From: Nitrospira sp. UBA6909
GTDB taxonomy: Bacteria; Nitrospirota; Nitrospiria; Nitrospirales; Nitrospiraceae
Direction of reading: 5' to 3'
Assembly (NCBI GenBank): GCA_002451055.1
Contig: DKBD01000142.1
Location: 4,678 to 10,993, forward strand
Length of the DNA: 6,316 bases
Positions 1 through 6,316 of this stretch are shown here, piece after piece (the stretch's first letter is position 1; every line of letters begins with the position of its first letter). A program made the position numbers and the translations under genes. The notes beneath the pieces are model-generated. The model did no database searches. It had not been told where the DNA came from and was given only the letters and a program-made list of their open reading frames with translations.

Positions 1-3955
<3,955 letters not shown>

Positions 3956-3961
3956 CGGTCT

Positions 3962-3968
3962 CTCCTTA
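3962..3968 (-). promoter_or_regulatory. Ribosome binding site of acn, overlapping a possible leader-ORF stop
   Basis: The minus strand reads TAAGGAG, then the six-base spacer AGACCG, then the acn ATG. This is close to the consensus Shine-Dalgarno and fixes the acn start. Its TAA is also the stop codon of the possible short ORF at 3966-4028, an arrangement compatible with translational coupling. Confidence 0.85.
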
Positions 3969-4028
3969 CAAATGGGCTTGGGACGGGATCAGAAGCCGGA
4001 GCGCCATTCTCCCCAGCCACACTCCCAT
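3966..4028 (-). CDS. Possible 20-residue leader peptide ahead of acn (hypothetical)
   Basis: A short ORF runs from ATG at 4028-4026 to TAA at 3968-3966 and would encode [13 protein letters not shown] followed by IPSQAHL. A plausible Shine-Dalgarno GGAG (4036-4039) lies seven bases upstream of the ATG; a GTG sits one codon earlier. The stop codon forms the first three bases of the acn Shine-Dalgarno, ten bases before the acn start. I recognise no family. The peptide is short and mildly hydrophobic, with no run of one amino acid that would suggest classical attenuation. The frame is already open from just past the aclA stop, which is common by chance in GC-rich DNA, so the ORF may be accidental. 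The support is only the ribosome site and the stop/ribosome-site overlap. Confidence 0.25.
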   Translation of the reverse strand: MGVWLGRMALRLLIPSQAHL

Positions 4029-4044
4029 CACCAGTCTCCGGTTA

Positions 4045-4077
4045 GAGCGGCATGCCCCACCACTTGTCCGAGCGGCA
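4045..4077. repeat. Short direct repeat in the aclA-acn gap
   Basis: The octamer GAGCGGCA occurs at 4045-4052 and again at 4070-4077, a spacing of 25 bp start to start. The first copy overlaps the 8-bp palindrome GGCATGCC at 4049-4056. Two identical octamers in a 164-bp gap could be a protein-binding site or chance; nothing nearby identifies a regulator. The remainder of the gap shows no convincing promoter or terminator. Confidence 0.35.
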
Positions 4078-4119
4078 GAACCTCCCGCAGTTATTTCAGC
4101 CGCAACAGCTCGCGTGTCG

Positions 4120-5940
4120 TTACTTCAGCGGCGGCACTTCCCGCCGCTTGGGCGCCGCATAGTTCACCAAATAATCGAACAGCCTGATCAAGCGGCTGTC
4201 CTGCCGCTTTTGGTCGACCCAGTGGCCGATCAACCCGATCGTCCGAGACAGGATGAAAAAACCGTTCAAGCTGTCGACCGGGAATCCCATATCAACGAGC
4301 ACCGCCGCCATCGTCCCGTCTACGTTCAGAATCAGATTGTCTTTTTTCGCCGCCGTCACCTGCTCCACTTGCAACGCAAAGTCCAGGCAGGGTGTCTTGA
4401 TGTTCAAGCTCTTGACGTAACCGACGAGTTCTTTCACGCGCTTGTCTGGATTGCGGAGACTCTTCACACGATGGCCGATGCCGGGGACCGGGCCGACATT
4501 CTTTTTCATGTAGGCGAGGAAATCCTCGACGGTCATTTTGTTGTCGACCGCATACTTGAACCAGCGGCCCGCGTCCGTGACGGCACCACCGAAGCGGGGG
4601 CCGATCATGATGAGGCCGGCTGCTACTGCCTGCGACATCCCGATGCCCGCACATGCGGCGAGAATCGTCGCATAGGCGCCGCTCACGCAGGGGCCATGGT
4701 CGGCCGACAGCATCATGATTCGCTTGATGATTTCCGCTTCCTGCTTCGAGATCAACCGTTTGTCCCAGAGCAGTCCGATGACATGCGGAACTTCATAGCC
4801 CTTATTGATGAGCTCGGAGGCCGGATAGCCGTCGTAGCAAGGTTCGTCGCCGCGATCGTCGCTGATGGTCGTACGGATGAGCGGAGCCACCATGACTTCG
4901 TCCGCCTTCATCGCTTCTTCGACGGTCTTAGGCAGCTTCGGCAGACTCAGAGGCTCGACAATCTCCTTGACCTGCCCTGACTTGAGCAGCTCTTGATATG
5001 TTTCTTTGATGGCCGGTCCGAGCGCACCGAACGTCGGCGGCACAAGCGCGCCGGCCTTCTTGAGGGCATCGGACTTCGACCTGGCCGACCCTTCTCCCTT
5101 CATACCCTCCTTGGCGCCGGCATGGCCGAACTTCATGCCCTTGGGCAAACTTTCCTGGCAAAACCCGGAGACGACCCCGATCAACTTGACCCGGCGCTTC
5201 TTGGCACCGTACCATTCGGCCGCCCGCTCTTCGAGGTCGCCGCCCATTTCGCCGACGATCACGACCGCCTTGGTTTGCGGATCGTTTTCGAACATTTCGA
5301 GATAGCTCACATAGTCGGTGCCGGGATACGCGTCTCCGCCGATGCCGATCGCAGTCGTGATGCCATCCGCAAACTGCGAACAGATCCAGATGATCTCGTT
5401 GGAGAGCCCGCCCGACTTCGTGATGACGCCAAACGAACCTTCGCGATACAGCTTAGACAGGACCAGATTGTCGAACGCGCCGCCGATCACACCCAACCGG
5501 CAGGCGCCCGCAGAGATGATGCCGATGGACGAAGGGCCGTTGAACACCTTGCCGAGCTTGCGCGCATGCGCCCCGAGCAGCTTCGCATCCTTCTCCGGTA
5601 CACCTTCGGTGATCATCGACACCACCTTGATGTGCGGATCGTCGAGCGCTTCCATGCCGCCCCTCATCGCGCGATCGGCGCCGATGTAGACAAGGCTGGT
5701 GTTGATCGTCGGATGATTCTTGGTGGCTTCGGCAATGGTCTTGTAGACCGGAATGGCGATGAGCCCGCTGCCATAGGGAATTTCGTTGGTCTTTCCGGCG
5801 TCGGGCGGATACACAAACGCTTCGACATTGAGCGGGCGCTTGATCAGGTAGCAGAATTCCGCCATGCGTCGTGCGGCGTTGACACCCGCGGCGCCACCTT
5901 GAATCACCACGCGGGTATCTTTATTTGCCAGAATACTCAT
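4120..5940 (-). CDS. aclA: ATP-citrate lyase, subunit A (CoA-ligase plus citrate-synthase-like domains)
   Basis: With AclB it cleaves citrate using ATP and CoA into acetyl-CoA, oxaloacetate, ADP and phosphate, a key step of the rTCA cycle. The protein has 606 residues, the usual size for the bacterial A subunit. Residues 1-130 form a SucD-like CoA-binding domain (IQGGAAGVNAARRMAEF near residue 13). Residues 140-330 are the ligase part, with TKSGGLSNEI at about 174-183 and the phosphohistidine motif FGHAGAKEG (H273, equivalent to human ACLY H760). Residues 340-606 are the citryl-CoA lyase, or citrate-synthase-like, domain. Its catalytic residues are present: H415 in SADHGP, H490 in GIGHRVKS and D541 in NVDGTMAA, matching human H900, H975 and D1026. 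The ATG at 5940 is preceded by GAGGAG with a six-base spacer. The citrate-synthase domain on this chain excludes plain succinyl-CoA synthetase. It also argues against the split citryl-CoA synthetase/citryl-CoA lyase system of Aquificae. Confidence 0.97.
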   Translation of the reverse strand: MSILANKDTRVVIQGGAAGVNAARRMAEFCYLIKRPLNVEAFVYPPDAGKTNEIPYGSGLIAIPVYKTIAEATKNHPTINTSLVYIGADRAMRGGMEALDDPHIKVVSMITEGVPEKDAKLLGAHARKLGKVFNGPSSIGIISAGACRLGVIGGAFDNLVLSKLYREGSFGVITKSGGLSNEIIWICSQFADGITTAIGIGGDAYPGTDYVSYLEMFENDPQTKAVVIVGEMGGDLEERAAEWYGAKKRRVKLIGVVSGFCQESLPKGMKFGHAGAKEGMKGEGSARSKSDALKKAGALVPPTFGALGPAIKETYQELLKSGQVKEIVEPLSLPKLPKTVEEAMKADEVMVAPLIRTTISDDRGDEPCYDGYPASELINKGYEVPHVIGLLWDKRLISKQEAEIIKRIMMLSADHGPCVSGAYATILAACAGIGMSQAVAAGLIMIGPRFGGAVTDAGRWFKYAVDNKMTVEDFLAYMKKNVGPVPGIGHRVKSLRNPDKRVKELVGYVKSLNIKTPCLDFALQVEQVTAAKKDNLILNVDGTMAAVLVDMGFPVDSLNGFFILSRTIGLIGHWVDQKRQDSRLIRLFDYLVNYAAPKRREVPPLK

Positions 5941-5946
5941 CGGAAT

Positions 5947-5952
5947 CTCCTC
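5947..5952 (-). promoter_or_regulatory. Ribosome binding site of aclA
   Basis: The minus strand reads GAGGAG, then ATTCCG, then the aclA ATG. The site begins four bases (AAAA) after the inverted-repeat block ends at 5957, so folding of that element could influence access to it. Confidence 0.85.
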
Positions 5953-5956
5953 TTTT

Positions 5957-6017
5957 CTCAGTGCTGAGATCTGAGTGCTGAGTAACGGGTGAGAGAACGC
6001 CCCCGCTCAGCACTCAG
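5957..6017. repeat. Compound inverted repeat of CTCAGCA units between aclB and aclA
   Basis: A perfect 12-bp inverted repeat pairs CTGAGTGCTGAG at 5971-5982 with CTCAGCACTCAG at 6006-6017. Inside it CGGG (5986-5989) pairs with CCCG (6002-6005). The fold is therefore a 12-bp stem, a three-base bulge, a 4-bp stem and a 12-base loop. A third copy of the unit, CTCAGTGCTGAG at 5957-5968, shares AGTGCTGAG with the left arm and can pair instead with 6006-6014, giving an alternative stem. The arms are themselves repeats of the 7-base unit CTCAGCA. In the direction of the genes the hairpin is followed by AAAAGAGGAG, not a U-run, so it does not look like an intrinsic terminator. A role in mRNA processing or stability, or a dispersed genomic repeat, is more likely. 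The structure is seen directly; the role is inferred. Confidence 0.8.
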
Positions 6018-6028
6018 CACTTCTTCCC

Positions 6029-6316
6029 TTATTTTTGCAACGCTTTATCGACGATGTCGGTCAGCGGCGTGTTGCGGTCGAAGACGTTGATGTCGAACCC
6101 TTCCTCCTTCAACGCGCGCATCGCATCAAGGCCTTCCTTCTCCCGGGGTCCGCCGCGGCGCACCCAAATTTTCACGCCTTTCATCTTGCCGTCGGCCTTG
6201 GCCTTGCGGAACCCGTTGATGATACCGCCGAAAGTTTTCTTGACATCGGTGAAATTCGCGATCGCCCCACCGACGATAATGTTCTTAACGCCCGGCAACC
6301 CACACACCTTTTCCGT
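6029..6316 (-). CDS. aclB: ATP-citrate lyase, subunit B, C-terminal 95 residues (cut by window edge)
   Basis: Subunit B carries the ATP-grasp and citrate-binding parts of ATP-citrate lyase; only its tail is visible. The frame is open through the right edge (first complete codons T-E-K-V), so the gene continues beyond 6316. The family is about 400 residues, so roughly 300 are missing. The visible part matches the citrate-binding region of human ACLY. GGAIANFTDVKKTF (about visible residues 16-29) corresponds to human GGGIANFTNVAATF, and VRRGGPREKEGL contains the RRGGP motif whose arginine contacts citrate in the human enzyme. A helix-rich tail ends with the TAA at 6031-6029. An in-frame GTG at 6307-6305 is internal, not the start: homology continues upstream of it. 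The aclB-then-aclA order is the one known from Chlorobium. SucC of succinyl-CoA synthetase is a relative, but the ANFTDV and RRGGP pattern and the aclA neighbour favour AclB. Confidence 0.93.
   Translation of the reverse strand, partial: TEKVCGLPGVKNIIVGGAIANFTDVKKTFGGIINGFRKAKADGKMKGVKIWVRRGGPREKEGLDAMRALKEEGFDINVFDRNTPLTDIVDKALQK

Noticed and set aside
3996..4041. Inverted pair CCGGAG (3996-4001) and CTCCGG (4036-4041) as a hairpin
   Set aside because: It has only six base pairs with a 34-base loop and no U-run, which is within chance for GC-rich DNA.
3956..4119. Separate promoter for acn in the 164-bp gap
   Set aside because: On the minus strand I could not find a -35/-10 pair with sensible spacing; the few AT-rich spots (for example AAATAA near the start of the gap) lack a partner element.
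4993..5967. A 324-codon open frame on the plus strand opposite aclA
   Set aside because: It is the antisense shadow of the well-conserved ligase half of AclA, with no recognisable domain.
5957..6031. Intrinsic terminator after aclB
   Set aside because: In the gene direction the hairpin is followed by AAAAGAGGAG rather than a U-run. A T-rich stretch lies on the other side (plus-strand reading), but there is no plus-strand gene to terminate.
6305..6307. In-frame GTG as a start codon for a 92-residue protein
   Set aside because: The frame continues open to the right edge and the content is the conserved C-terminal part of AclB, so the GTG is an internal valine codon.

Overview
The window reads as chromosomal DNA of a chemolithoautotroph that fixes CO2 by the reductive TCA (rTCA) cycle. 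It holds four tightly packed genes, all on the minus strand. In transcription order, from right to left, they are: the last 95 codons of ATP-citrate lyase subunit B (aclB), complete ATP-citrate lyase subunit A (aclA), a complete mitochondrial-type aconitase (acn), and the first 560 codons of a monomeric NADP-type isocitrate dehydrogenase (icd). The best taxonomic guess is Nitrospira or a close relative in Nitrospirota. That rests on the aclB-aclA pair, the mitochondrial-type aconitase, the monomeric IDH, a GC content near 55-60% by eye, and a CTCAGCA-type intergenic repeat. It is an inference from gene content, not from a marker gene; other rTCA bacteria with an aclBA pair remain possible.

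Layout from left to right: 1-1682 icd (cut by the left edge, C-terminus missing); 1683-1708 a 26-bp gap with a purine-rich Shine-Dalgarno; 1709-3955 acn; 3956-4119 a 164-bp gap with a good acn ribosome site, a possible 20-codon leader ORF and a short direct repeat; 4120-5940 aclA; 5941-6028 an 88-bp gap dominated by a long inverted repeat built from CTCAGCA units; 6029-6316 aclB (cut by the right edge, N-terminus missing). No stretch over 300 bases lacks a gene.

The three enzymatic activities are consecutive steps of the rTCA cycle. IDH carboxylates 2-oxoglutarate reductively to isocitrate, aconitase turns isocitrate into citrate, and ATP-citrate lyase splits citrate with ATP and CoA into acetyl-CoA and oxaloacetate. 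Gene order is the reverse of that flux. Catalytic residues are intact in everything visible, so I see functional genes and no pseudogenes. No terminator or convincing promoter lies between them, which fits one transcription unit.

I found no mobile element, CRISPR, tRNA, rRNA or defence gene, and no clearly new biological system. The points most worth a second look are the structured repeat between aclB and aclA and the possible leader ORF ahead of acn.
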